DNA of 64,000 bases from Bog-473 sp963753115 (GTDB lineage: Bacteria; Actinomycetota; Acidimicrobiia; Acidimicrobiales; RAAP-2), in the NCBI GenBank assembly GCA_963753115.1, contig CAVWBB010000021.1:124001-188000 (forward strand). The letters run 5' to 3'. A model generated the notes under the pieces. That model saw nothing but the letters and a program-made list of their open reading frames with translations, did no database searches and was not told the DNA's origin. Made by a program: the position numbers and the translations under genes. Positions 43,504 through 51,934 of the stretch are shown here, in pieces (position 1 is the first letter of the stretch; each line of letters opens with the position of its first letter).

Positions 43504-45735
43504 AGCGCACACTTCGCCACCCGATCCGGGGCGACCGCCTCCATCCCAAGCCGGTCACGCGCTCGTCGCGTCGCTCGACCTGGCGGGGGAACACGAGCGG
43601 GCCGCGCATGCGGCCCCGCAAGAGCGTCAATGTGGCCTCCATCGTCGGCTCGCCCGAGGAGGAGGAGGCCCGACCCAACCTGCGCCTGCGCATCGTCGGG
43701 ATCGTCGTGCTGCTCCTCTTCGGCGTCCTGGTGCTGCGGCTCTGGACGCTCCAGGTCGTCGAAGGGAAGAGCTACGCCGCCGCGGTGACGCGTAACCAGG
43801 TGCGCGTCGTGAGCGTGGCCGCGCCGCGCGGTGACATCGTCGACCGCAACGCCACGGTGTTGGTGTCCAACACCCCCCAGGAGGAGATCCTGTTGTCGCG
43901 GGCCGAAGCGGCCCAGAATCCGGCGATCGTCGGGATGGTGGCGGCACTGGTGGGCCAGACGCCCAAGCAGGTGCAGGCGTCGGTGAACAACGATCAGTAC
44001 AGCCCCTACGAGCCGGTTCCGGTGGCGGTCGGTGTCTCCCAGGACACCGTCCAGTACCTTCAGACGCACCAGTCGGCATACCCGGGCGTGACGGTGCAGA
44101 CCGTGGCGCAGCGCACCTACCCCCAGGGCGGGACCACGGGCACGCAGATCCTCGGGTACATCGGCTCCATCTCCTCCAGCTACCTCGCGGCGCACCCGAA
44201 CCAGGGGTACACGCAAGGCAGCCAAATCGGTGTCTCGGGGATCGAGGCCCAGTACGAGCCCTACCTGAAGGGCGTTCCCGGGCGCCAGGCCCTCTCGGTC
44301 GACGCCAGCGGCAGCGTCGTGGGCACGCTCAGCTCCACGGCACCCCAGATCGGCGACACGGTCGGTCCTGAACATCGACAACGGGCTCCAGCAAGAGGTG
44401 CAGAACGACCTGCAGGCCCAGATCCTCGCCGACCGCCACACGCCCGATCAGGTGGACAACGGCGCACTGCCGCCGGCACCCAACGGTGCCGTCGTCGTCA
44501 TGAACCCCCAGAACGGCCAGGTGCTCGCGCTGGCGTCGTATCCCAGCTACGACCTCAACCAGTGGGTAGGGGGGATCTCATCGGCCAACTTTGCTGCCCT
44601 GCAGGCCAGCGGCGCCGAGAACAACTACGCCATCGAAGGCCAGTACACGCCGGGCTCGACCTTCAAGCTGGTCACAGCCACGGCGGCGCTGCAGGACGGG
44701 CTCATCGCGCCGACGACCCCCTATGTCGACACCGGCACGTTCAAGATCAACGGGTGCCCGGCGCCCGGGGTGAACAATGACACCAGGCTGCATCCTGCAC
44801 GACGACCCGGGCGACACCGGCGGCACCTACAACGTCTCCGGCGCCCTCGACCGCGTCCAGCGACGCGTTCTTCTACAACCTGGGCGAGATGTTCTGGGAG
44901 CAGCAGTCCAAGTTCGGCACCACACCGATCCAGAACGAGGCCACCCAGTACGGCGAGGGGACCATCACCGGCATCGACCTGCCCGGCGAGAGTCGCAGGG
45001 ACGCGATCGACAGCTACCTGACTCGGGCCAAGCTGCACGCCGAGGCGCCCAAGGCGCTTTCCGTACGCCCCGTCGTGGTTCACCGGCGACAACATCGAGA
45101 TGGCCTTCGGTCAGGGCGAGACCGTGCTGACGCCCATTGAGCAGGCCGTGGCGTACTCGACCTTCGCCAACGGGGGCACGCGCTACGCGCCGCAGGTCGC
45201 CTCAGAGATCGTTGATCCCCTGACCGGCAAGGTGATCAAGAAGCTCCAGCCGCAGGTGACGGGCAAAGTGGCGATCTCGCCCGCGAACTACAGCGCCATG
45301 CTGGCTGGGTTCGAGGGCGTGATCTCGAGCAGGAGCGGGACGGCGTACCAGGACTTCCAGGGCTTCCCGGCCTCGTGGAACCTGGCGGGCAAGACCGGCA
45401 CCGCCTCGAACCAGAAAGGTCAGGAGCCGAACAGCTGGTTCGTCGCCTTCGGGCCCAACCCGAACCCCCAGTACCTGGTGCTGGCAGTCATCGACCAGGG
45501 TGGGTACGGCGCCCAGGCCGCGGCGCCTCTGGTGCGCAACATCTTCAACTACATCGTGGCGAACCCGGGGATGAACGGTGCCGTGACCACCCCCACACCG
45601 GCAAGCCCAGCCAATTCGACGGCGCCGGCGACCAACCCACCCCTCGGCACGCCGACGACGACCACCACGACGACGAAGCCGGGGTCCTCCGGCGGATCGG
45701 GCACGACGACCTCGACCACCGCTGGCGGTGGTTGA
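43500..45735 (+). CDS. mrdA: penicillin-binding protein 2 (elongation transpeptidase), four frame changes as sequenced
   Basis: GTG 43500 overlaps the mreD stop (GTGA); GTG 43497 is alternative. An N-terminal basic tail and membrane helix (LRIVGIVVLLLFGVLVLRLW) precede the PBP dimerisation domain ('RGDIVDRNATVLVSN'). The transpeptidase domain has 'TPGSTFKLVTA' (SxxK), 'ASSDAFFYNLG' (SxD/N position) and 'LAGKTGTASNQ' (KTG). Readable frames change at about 44360, 44780, 44850 and 45060, each time by the same +1 step, as if one base had been inserted at each. The Thr/Pro/Ser-rich tail ends at 45735. Since this enzyme is normally essential, sequencing error is likely. Cross-links new peptidoglycan in the elongasome; its usual partner RodA is not encoded next to it. 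Confidence 0.88.
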
Positions 45736-45743
45736 GCGTCCCG

Positions 45744-45749
45744 TAGGGT
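45744..45749 (+). promoter_or_regulatory. -10-like hexamer, leaderless arrangement
   Basis: TAGGGT, 8 nt before ATG 45758 of the radical SAM gene, just after the mrdA stop. Confidence 0.4.
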
Positions 45750-45757
45750 TGCTGGCA

Positions 45758-47701
45758 ATGGACACCCTCTGGCCACAGATCGAGCGCATCCTGCCCACGG
45801 TCTCGAAGCCTGCCCGCTACATCGGAGGTGAGCAGGGGTCGGTCTCTCCCGAGCACGGGCCGGGCAGCGTGGCGTGGCTGCTGCTCTACCCGGACACCTA
45901 CGAGATCGGGCTGCCCAACCAGGGACTGCAGATCCTCTACGAGATCCTCAACGAGCGTCCCGACGCGCTGGCCGAGCGTGCCTACGCCCCCTGGGTCGAC
46001 ATGGAGGCCGCCATGCGGGCGGCCGGTGTGCCGCTCTTCAGCGTGGAGCAGCACCTGCCGGCCGCGGCCTTCGACGTGCTCGCCTTCAACCTCTCGGCCG
46101 AGCTCGTCTACACGAACCTCGTCAACATGCTCGACCTGGCCGGACTGCCGCTCCACGGGTCCGACCGTGGCGGCGATGATGCGCTCGTCGTGGCCGGCGG
46201 GCACTGCGTCTACAACCCCGAGCCCCTGGCGGACTTCGTCGACGCCTTCGTCCTCGGCGACGGCGAGGAGGTCGTCGGTGAAATCAACGCCGTCATGGCT
46301 GACTGGCTGGCGGCGCCGGCGCACCAGCGCGACCGCGCCGCGCTGCTGCAGGCGCTGGCCGGCCTTGAGGGCGTCTACGTGCCGGCGCTCTACGACGCCA
46401 CCTACGAGGACGGGCGCCTGGTGTCGACGCTTCCGGTCGACCCCGGCGTGCCTGCCCAGGTGACCAAGCGGACGATCAGCGACCTGGCCGACTGGCCCTA
46501 CCCGTCGCGGCCCCTCGTGCCGCTGACCGAGGTGGTCCACGACCGGCTCAACGTCGAGGTGTTCCGCGGTTGCACGCGCGGCTGCCGTTTCTGCCAGGCC
46601 GGCATGATCACCCGGCCGGTGCGTGAGCGTCCCGCCGCCCAGGTGCGCGAGATGGTGCAGCGCGGACTGGAGTGGAGCGGCCACGACGAGGTGGCCCTGA
46701 CCTCACTGTCCTCGGCGGACTTCTCCGGCATCGAGGGCACGGTGCGCGACATCGTCGACGATCCCGAGCACGGAGGAAGGGTCTCGGTGAGCCTTCCCTC
46801 GCTGCGCGTGGACGCCTTCACGGTGGGCACGGCGGCGGAGATCCAGAAGGTGCGCCGGACTGGTCTCACGTTCGCCCCAGAGGGCGGCACGTGGCGGATG
46901 CGCACTGTCATCAACAAGCTGATCACGGAGGAAGACCTCTACAGCGCCGTCGATGCCGCCTTCAGCCAGGGGTGGCGCCGCGTGAAGCTGTACTTCCTCA
47001 TCGGCCTGCCCACCGAGCTCGACGAGGACGTGCTGGGGATCGCCGAGCTCGGCGCCCGTTGCGTCGAGATCGGCCGGAAGTACCACAAGGGGGTGACCGT
47101 GGTCGCCTCCGTCGGGGGCTTTGTCCCCAAGCCCCACACGCCTTTCCAGTGGTTCGGCCAGGACACCGTGGCCGAGCTCGAGCGCAAGGTGGCGCTCCTG
47201 CGCGAGGAGGCCCGCCGGACGCGTGGCCTCACCATCCGCTGGCACGAGCCGTCTGCATCCGTGGCGGAGGGTCTGGCCAGCCGGGGTGACCGGCGGATGG
47301 GCGCCGTGATCGAGCGGGTCTGGCGTGCCGGCGGCACGTTCCAGGAGTGGTCCGAACGGTTCGACCTGACCTTGTGGGAGGCGGCGCTGGCCGCCGAGGG
47401 TCTGAGCGTCGAGGAGGTGTGCCATCGGGAGCGGGGCGCCGACGAGCCCCTGCCGTGGGACCACATCTCGGCCGGGCTGCACCGGGACTTCCTCTGGGGC
47501 GACTGGCAGGACGCACTGGCCCGGGTGGCCGTCGAAGACTGCCGCTGGACCCCTTGCTACGACTGTGGCGCCTGCACCGACGCCGGCCTGGAGCACGTGG
47601 TGGCCTCCCCGGTCCCGCCGGCGGGCGGGAGCCAGGGCACCGGCCAGGACCTCAGCGTGGGGGACCGCATCCCCGTGCGCCTGGTCAGCCGTGTTTCCTG
47701 A
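45758..47701 (+). CDS. B12-binding-domain radical SAM protein (TIGR03960 family)
   Basis: 647 residues. N-terminal cobalamin-binding-like region ('LLYPDTYEIGLPNQGLQILY', 'LAFNLSAELVYTNLVNMLDL', 'VVAGGHCVYNPEPLADF'), then the radical SAM core with C-x3-C-x2-C in 'EVFRGCTRGCRFCQAGMITR' binding the 4Fe-4S cluster, and 'PEGGTWRMRTVINK' and 'GLPTELDEDV' downstream. The C-terminal 'CRWTPCYDCGACTDAG' has extra cysteines. This family is nearly always next to a DUF2344 (TIGR03936) gene and rne/rng, as here, suggesting an RNA- or tRNA-modification role, still unproven to my knowledge. Confidence 0.92.
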   Translation: MDTLWPQIERILPTVSKPARYIGGEQGSVSPEHGPGSVAWLLLYPDTYEIGLPNQGLQILYEILNERPDALAERAYAPWVDMEAAMRAAGVPLFSVEQHLPAAAFDVLAFNLSAELVYTNLVNMLDLAGLPLHGSDRGGDDALVVAGGHCVYNPEPLADFVDAFVLGDGEEVVGEINAVMADWLAAPAHQRDRAALLQALAGLEGVYVPALYDATYEDGRLVSTLPVDPGVPAQVTKRTISDLADWPYPSRPLVPLTEVVHDRLNVEVFRGCTRGCRFCQAGMITRPVRERPAAQVREMVQRGLEWSGHDEVALTSLSSADFSGIEGTVRDIVDDPEHGGRVSVSLPSLRVDAFTVGTAAEIQKVRRTGLTFAPEGGTWRMRTVINKLITEEDLYSAVDAAFSQGWRRVKLYFLIGLPTELDEDVLGIAELGARCVEIGRKYHKGVTVVASVGGFVPKPHTPFQWFGQDTVAELERKVALLREEARRTRGLTIRWHEPSASVAEGLASRGDRRMGAVIERVWRAGGTFQEWSERFDLTLWEAALAAEGLSVEEVCHRERGADEPLPWDHISAGLHRDFLWGDWQDALARVAVEDCRWTPCYDCGACTDAGLEHVVASPVPPAGGSQGTGQDLSVGDRIPVRLVSRVS

Positions 47702-48509
47702 GGGCCAGCGTCGTCTCCGCCTGCGCTTCACGAAGGCGGGCAAGATCCGCTTCACGAGCCACCGGGACGTGGCCCGCATGTGGGAGCGGGCCCTCCGGCG
47801 GAGCAGGCTGCCGATGGCGTACTCGCAGGGCTTCTCACCCCACCCGCTCGTCAGCTTCGGGCTGGCCCTGCCCACCGGATGCGAGTCGCTCGGCGAGTAC
47901 CTCGACCTCCGGCTGGAAGTGGCTGGACCAGGGGAGACCCCGGTTGCAGAGCTTCCCGCGGCCCTGAGCGCGCTGCTTCCCGACGGGATCGACGTCGAGG
48001 CCGCCGCACTCATCGGAGAAGCGGAGGGTTCGCTCCAGCAGGAGGTAGCATCGTGCGATTGGGAGCTGGAGGTGCTCGGCGTGCCAGGTGAGGAGCTGCA
48101 GGAGCGGGTGGAGAAGCTGCTCGCTGCCCCCTTGCTCACCGTGCGGCGGGAGCGGAAGGGTCGTCAAGTCGACGACGACATCCGCCCGGCCATCCGCGCA
48201 CTCTCAGTGATCAGCCCCGATGGTCACCTCAGGGCGGAACTGGCGACGCACCCGCGTGGCGTCCGCCCCGGCGACTTGGTAACGGCCCTGGGCACCGGTG
48301 CAGTGTCCGGACGGGCCTGTCGAACGCATCAATGGATCGAGCGCGACGGCGCACGGTTCGAGCCGCTCGCTGTGAGCAGGCTCGGGACCGATGCCGTCGC
48401 GACCACACAGAACGCGAGGAGGGCTATCCCTCATGTCCGAGACGGAAATCAGCCACCCGGAGGGTCTCCCCCCGGAGCGAGCGGGGGGCAGCAGCACCAG
48501 TCCCCCTGA
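47691..48509 (+). CDS. DUF2344 / TIGR03936 family protein
   Basis: 272 residues from GTG 47691, overlapping the radical SAM gene by 11 nt. 'LRLRFTKAGKIRFTSHRDVARMWERAL' (given here in two parts, LRLRFTKAGKIRF and TSHRDVARMWERAL) and 'SRLPMAYSQGFSPHPLVSFG' are the defining blocks of the family. The C-terminal ~30 residues overlap the rne gene by 77 nt and are Gly/Pro/Gln-rich, so the final part may be weakly conserved. Usually fused to, or encoded beside, the TIGR03960 radical SAM protein. Function unknown; a tRNA-processing partner is often proposed. Confidence 0.87.
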   Translation: MFPEGQRRLRLRFTKAGKIRFTSHRDVARMWERALRRSRLPMAYSQGFSPHPLVSFGLALPTGCESLGEYLDLRLEVAGPGETPVAELPAALSALLPDGIDVEAAALIGEAEGSLQQEVASCDWELEVLGVPGEELQERVEKLLAAPLLTVRRERKGRQVDDDIRPAIRALSVISPDGHLRAELATHPRGVRPGDLVTALGTGAVSGRACRTHQWIERDGARFEPLAVSRLGTDAVATTQNARRAIPHVRDGNQPPGGSPPGASGGQQHQSP

Positions 48510-50085
48510 CGGGCCGCGGGTCGCCCGAGCACCGAAACCCAAGATCGGGGACACCCGACCAGCGCCAGCCGTGCCTCCTCCCGTCAGGACCGCAGCCGCG
48601 CCGCAGCCGAAGGCGGCGGCCCCCGTGGTGCCGCTCACGCGGCCAGAAGGCGCCGTCCGGCCGGAAGGCGCCGGCCAGCCGGAAGGCGCCGGCCAGGAGG
48701 CAAGCCGGACTGGCGCCGCAGACGCTGCTGCAACGGAAGGCGAGGGCGGGGCCAAGCGCTCCCGCAGCCGCCGGCGATCGGGCCGGGACGGGCGGGAACG
48801 ACGTTCCAAGCAGGTGGGCCGGTACCTGGTCTGCGTCCACGTGCAACCCGAAATGACCCAGATCGCCATGCTCGAGGGGCGCTCCCTGGTGGAGCACTTC
48901 GTCTCCCGCTCGGCCGACGACACCAACCAGATCGACGGCAACGTCTACCGGGGCAGGGTCCAGAACGTCCTGCCGGGCATGGAGGCCGCCTTCATCGACA
49001 TCGGCATCCCGAAGAACGCGGTCCTCTACCGGGGCGACGTGCGCTACGACCGGGAGGACATCGAGGGCGGAGCCTCCCAGCAGCCCCGGATCGAGGACGT
49101 CCTCAAGGCGGGCCAGACCATCCTCTGCCAGGTCACCAAGAACCCCATCGGCGCCAAGGGCGCCCGTCTCACCCAGGAGGTCTCCCTGCCCGGGCGCTTC
49201 GCCGTCCTGGTTCCGAACTCGAGCGCCTTCGGCATCTCCAAGCGCCTGGGGGACAACGAGCGGCGCCGGCTGCGCCGCATCATCGACGAGGTCAAGCCGG
49301 CGGGCCACGGCATGATCGTGCGCACCGCAGCCGAGGGCGTCTCGGCCGAGGAGCTCCAGCGCGACGTCACCTCCTTGCTCGACCAGTGGAACGTCATTGA
49401 GGCCGAGGCGAAGAAATCCGACGCGCCCGGCCTGCTCTACCGTGAGCCCGAGCTGTCGGTCCGGATCCTGCGCGAGGAGCTGAACGCGGAGTACCGGGGT
49501 GTCGTGATCGACGACCTGGCGCTCTTCGAGCAGGTGCGGGACTACGTGCGTGCGGTCAGCCCCGAGCTCTCCGACCGGGTGGAGTACTACGACCCCGAGG
49601 TCGAGGGTCTCCCCATCTTCGAGCGCTACCACGTGCACGAGCAGCTCCACAAGGCGCTCGACCGTAAGGTCTGGCTGCCTTCGGGCGGGTCGCTGATCAT
49701 TGAGCGGACCGAGGCGTTGACCGTGATCGACGTCAACACCGGGAAGAACGTCGGCAAGACCAACCTCGAAGAGACGGTCTACCGCAACAACCTCGAAGCC
49801 GCCGAGGAGGTGGCCCGCCAACTGCGCCTCCGTGACATCGGGGGGATCATCGTCATCGACTTCATCGACATGGAGATACGGGAGAACCGCGACAAGGTGG
49901 CCGCATCCCTGCGCAACGCGCTGGCCCGGGACAAGACCCGCACCCAGGTCTTCGACATCTCCGAGCTGGGGCTGGTCGAAATGACCCGGAAGCGGGTCTC
50001 GGAGGGCCTGCTCGAGACGCTGTCGACCGAGTGCGCCGTCTGCGGGGGCCGGGGCGTGACCCTGGACGACTCGGTCCTGCGCTAG
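48433..50085 (+). CDS. rne: ribonuclease E/G family endoribonuclease
   Basis: 550 residues from ATG 48433, with GAGGAGGG 8 nt upstream. The first ~130 residues are low-complexity (Pro/Ala/Glu repeats of RPEGA/QPEGA and a KRSRSRRRSGR basic stretch). The catalytic half has the S1 domain ('GNVYRGRVQNVLPGMEAAFID'), the RNase H-like and DNase I-like regions ('VWLPSGGSLIIERTEALTVI', 'DVNTG' metal Asp, 'GGIIVIDFIDM' metal Asp) and the Zn-link 'ECAVCGGRG'. Processes rRNA and mRNA. The stop TAG doubles as the start of a -10-like TAGGAT for rplU. Confidence 0.94.
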   Translation: MSETEISHPEGLPPERAGGSSTSPPDGPRVARAPKPKIGDTRPAPAVPPPVRTAAAPQPKAAAPVVPLTRPEGAVRPEGAGQPEGAGQEASRTGAADAAATEGEGGAKRSRSRRRSGRDGRERRSKQVGRYLVCVHVQPEMTQIAMLEGRSLVEHFVSRSADDTNQIDGNVYRGRVQNVLPGMEAAFIDIGIPKNAVLYRGDVRYDREDIEGGASQQPRIEDVLKAGQTILCQVTKNPIGAKGARLTQEVSLPGRFAVLVPNSSAFGISKRLGDNERRRLRRIIDEVKPAGHGMIVRTAAEGVSAEELQRDVTSLLDQWNVIEAEAKKSDAPGLLYREPELSVRILREELNAEYRGVVIDDLALFEQVRDYVRAVSPELSDRVEYYDPEVEGLPIFERYHVHEQLHKALDRKVWLPSGGSLIIERTEALTVIDVNTGKNVGKTNLEETVYRNNLEAAEEVARQLRLRDIGGIIVIDFIDMEIRENRDKVAASLRNALARDKTRTQVFDISELGLVEMTRKRVSEGLLETLSTECAVCGGRGVTLDDSVLR

Positions 50086-50088
50086 GAT
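50083..50088 (+). promoter_or_regulatory. -10-like hexamer for rplU overlapping the rne stop codon
   Basis: TAGGAT, whose first three bases are the rne stop codon; 9 nt before ATG 50098, which lacks a ribosome-binding site. Confidence 0.45.
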
Positions 50089-50097
50089 TTCGCCCTT

Positions 50098-50412
50098 ATG
50101 TATGCCGTCATCAGGTCCGGAGGAAAGCAGGAGCGTGTGGCCGAGGGCCAGCGCGTCCGCGTCGAGCTGCTCAAAGAGCCCGTCGGCGCGGAGGTGTCGC
50201 TCGAGCCGGTCCTGGTCGTCGACGGCTCGACCGTGCTGGCCACCCCCGACCAGCTGGCGGGCGCCACGGTCACGGCCAAGGTCGTGGGCTCCGAGAAGGG
50301 CCCGAAGATCAACGCCATGACCTACAAGAACAAGTCGAACCAGCGTCGCCGGTGGGGCCACCGGCAGCACTACGCCACGCTGGAGATCACCGCCATCACG
50401 GCGGCCGGGTAA
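50098..50412 (+). CDS. rplU: 50S ribosomal protein L21
   Basis: 104 residues, standard length. 'MYAVIRSGGKQERVAEGQRV' and 'KKNKSNQRRRWGHRQHYATL-like' (observed MTYKNKSNQRRRWGHRQ) are the L21 signatures binding 23S rRNA. The gene order rplU-rpmA-obg is conserved, though here a four-gene insertion separates rpmA from obg. Confidence 0.98.
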   Translation: MYAVIRSGGKQERVAEGQRVRVELLKEPVGAEVSLEPVLVVDGSTVLATPDQLAGATVTAKVVGSEKGPKINAMTYKNKSNQRRRWGHRQHYATLEITAITAAG

Positions 50413-50428
50413 GTCCGAGGAGTCTGAA

Positions 50429-50680
50429 ATGTCCAAGACAAAGGGTGGCGGTTCAACCCGCAACGGCCGCGACTCGGCGGCGCAGCGCCTCGGCGTGAAG
50501 CGATTCGACGGCGCTGCGGTGACTGCCGGCTCCATCCTCGTGCGCCAGCGGGGGACGAAGGTCTACCCCGGGGTGAACGTGGGCCGTGGCGGCGACGACA
50601 CGCTCTTCGCCACGGCGGACGGCGTCGTGAAGTTCGGCGAGCGCCGTGGCCGCAAGAACGTGAGCGTCCTCACCGACTGA
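50429..50680 (+). CDS. rpmA: 50S ribosomal protein L27
   Basis: 83 residues. 'KGGGSTRNGRDSAAQRLGVK' and 'GSILVRQRGTKVYPGVNVG' are invariant L27 blocks; the N-terminus (MSKTKGGG) reaches the peptidyl-transferase centre. No Firmicutes-type cleavable extension. 16 nt after rplU, with GAGGAG before the ATG. Confidence 0.98.
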   Translation: MSKTKGGGSTRNGRDSAAQRLGVKRFDGAAVTAGSILVRQRGTKVYPGVNVGRGGDDTLFATADGVVKFGERRGRKNVSVLTD

Positions 50681-50687
50681 ATCGGCT

Positions 50688-50714
50688 CAGCGCGCCTGGG
50701 TCTCACGCGCGCTG
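50688..50714. terminator. bidirectional terminator-like hairpin between rpmA and the VOC gene
   Basis: CAGCGCGC (50688-50695) and GCGCGCTG (50707-50714) form a perfect 8-bp stem with an 11-nt loop, placed between two convergent genes (the VOC stop codon lies in the loop). No T-run, as is common in GC-rich actinobacteria. Confidence 0.45.
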
Positions 50715-51074
50715 GTGCAACTCGATCCCGTTGCCCCACGGGTCAGCCGTGAACGCCTGCTGGCGCCCGGTCGTCCCCACCTTCACCGGATCACTCACTT
50801 GCAGGCCCCGGGCCCGGAGCTCGTCGACGGCCGCGCCCAGGTCCTCGAAGGCGAGGGCGAAGTGCTGCCCCACGTTGTCGGGCACCGCCGCCTCGATGAG
50901 GTGGATCTGCTGCCCGTTGGCCGTGTCGAGCCAGGCGCCGGCGAAGCCGAAGTCGGGCCGGGTGAAGTTCTGCACCAGGCCCATCTTCTCGGTGTAGAAG
51001 GCGATGCCGCCCGGGACGTCGAGGACGTTGATGGCGACGTGGTCGACGCCGGTCGGGGCCACTGGATCGGTCAT
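50703..51074 (-). CDS. VOC-family (glyoxalase/bleomycin-resistance fold) protein
   Basis: 123 residues from ATG 51074. 'GVDHVAINVLDVPGGIAFYT' starts the first beta-alpha-beta-beta-beta unit with its metal His, 'IHLIEAAVPDN' supplies the second ligand, and 'AFTADPWGNGIELHQRA' closes the fold with the C-terminal Glu ligand. Substrate not predictable; a glutathione/mycothiol-linked or dioxygenase-type reaction is possible. The start overlaps the preceding PNP stop (ATGA), so the two form an operon. Confidence 0.86.
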   Translation of the reverse strand: MTDPVAPTGVDHVAINVLDVPGGIAFYTEKMGLVQNFTRPDFGFAGAWLDTANGQQIHLIEAAVPDNVGQHFALAFEDLGAAVDELRARGLQVSDPVKVGTTGRQQAFTADPWGNGIELHQRA

Positions 51075-51883
51075 GGCAACGAGCCTACGACGTGGCGGAC
51101 GATGGCAGCCACGGCGGGCAGCGCTGCCGCCCCCACTTCGGCGATGGCCGCCACGTCGATGGTGGCGTCCGAAGCGGCGGCAGCGTTGGTGACCAAGGAC
51201 AGCCCGAGGACCTCGGCGCCGTCCCGGCGGGCGGCGATCGTTTCGAGGGCCATGGACATGCCGACGACGTCGGCACCCATGGAGCGCAGCATGCGGATCT
51301 CGGCCGGGGTCTCGAACTGGGGTCCCGGCAGCTGGGCGTAGACGCCGGGCCGGGCGGCCAGCACCGATGCGGCGGGTTCGGGCGTCGAGAGCGCGAGTGT
51401 GCGCAGCCGGGGGGCATACGCGTCGGCCATGTCGACGAAGTCCGGCCCGCTGAGGGGGCTGCGACCGGTCAGGTTCAGGTGGTCCTCGACGACCATCACG
51501 GAGCCGGTGGGGAGGTCGTCCCGGATGCCGCCGGCGGCTGCGGTGAGCACGACGGTGTGGCAGCCGGTGGCGAGACCTGTGCGCAGCGGATGGACAACCT
51601 CGCCGGGGGAGAGCCCTTCGTAGAGGTGGCAACGGCCGCCGAGGACCAGGATCCGCCGTCCTTCGTGGCGAAGCGACCAGGCATGGGCCCGGTGCCCACC
51701 GGCCGAGTAGGGCGGGAAGAAGGGCAGCGTGTCGAGCGGGACCCCTTCCTCGCCCGCACCCAGGACTTCGGCTGCCCCGGAGAGGCCGCTGCCCAGGAGC
51801 ACGAGCACGTCGTGGTGGTCGGTCCCGAGGCGGCGGGCCAGTTCCCCGGCACTGTGCGCCGCCCGCTCGACGGCGTCCTCCAT
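51071..51883 (-). CDS. punA: purine-nucleoside phosphorylase
   Basis: 270 residues from ATG 51883. 'VLVLLGSGLSGAAEVLG' (phosphate-binding), 'ILVLGGRCHLYEGL' with the His and Tyr of the family, 'VVLTAAAGGIR' and 'PGPQFETPAEIRMLRSMGAD', with 'VGMSMALETIAA', identify the trimeric PNP/MTAP family (PF01048), PunA type. Cleaves purine nucleosides with phosphate in salvage. Divergent from the copper amine oxidase gene with only 51 bp between starts. Confidence 0.93.
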   Translation of the reverse strand: MEDAVERAAHSAGELARRLGTDHHDVLVLLGSGLSGAAEVLGAGEEGVPLDTLPFFPPYSAGGHRAHAWSLRHEGRRILVLGGRCHLYEGLSPGEVVHPLRTGLATGCHTVVLTAAAGGIRDDLPTGSVMVVEDHLNLTGRSPLSGPDFVDMADAYAPRLRTLALSTPEPAASVLAARPGVYAQLPGPQFETPAEIRMLRSMGADVVGMSMALETIAARRDGAEVLGLSLVTNAAAASDATIDVAAIAEVGAAALPAVAAIVRHVVGSLP

Positions 51884-51889
51884 GTGGCG

Positions 51890-51895
51890 ATGGTA
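51890..51895 (-). promoter_or_regulatory. -10-like hexamer for punA, leaderless arrangement
   Basis: TACCAT on the minus strand, 6 nt before the ATG at 51883. With TAACAT on the other strand (51920-51925) it makes a very compact divergent promoter pair. Confidence 0.4.
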
Positions 51896-51919
51896 GAGGG
51901 TGGTCCGCCGAGGGGCGCG

Positions 51920-51925
51920 TAACAT
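51920..51925 (+). promoter_or_regulatory. -10-like hexamer for the amine oxidase gene, leaderless arrangement
   Basis: TAACAT, 9 nt before ATG 51935, without a ribosome-binding site. Confidence 0.4.
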
Positions 51926-51934
51926 CAGCCGGGC

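Noticed and set aside
43500..45735. Programmed frameshifting in mrdA
   Set aside because: Four changes at sites without slippery heptamers, in a gene not known for recoding, are better explained by insertion errors.
48424..50535. A 703-codon open frame on the minus strand
   Set aside because: Shadow of rne and rplU; no recognisable motif.
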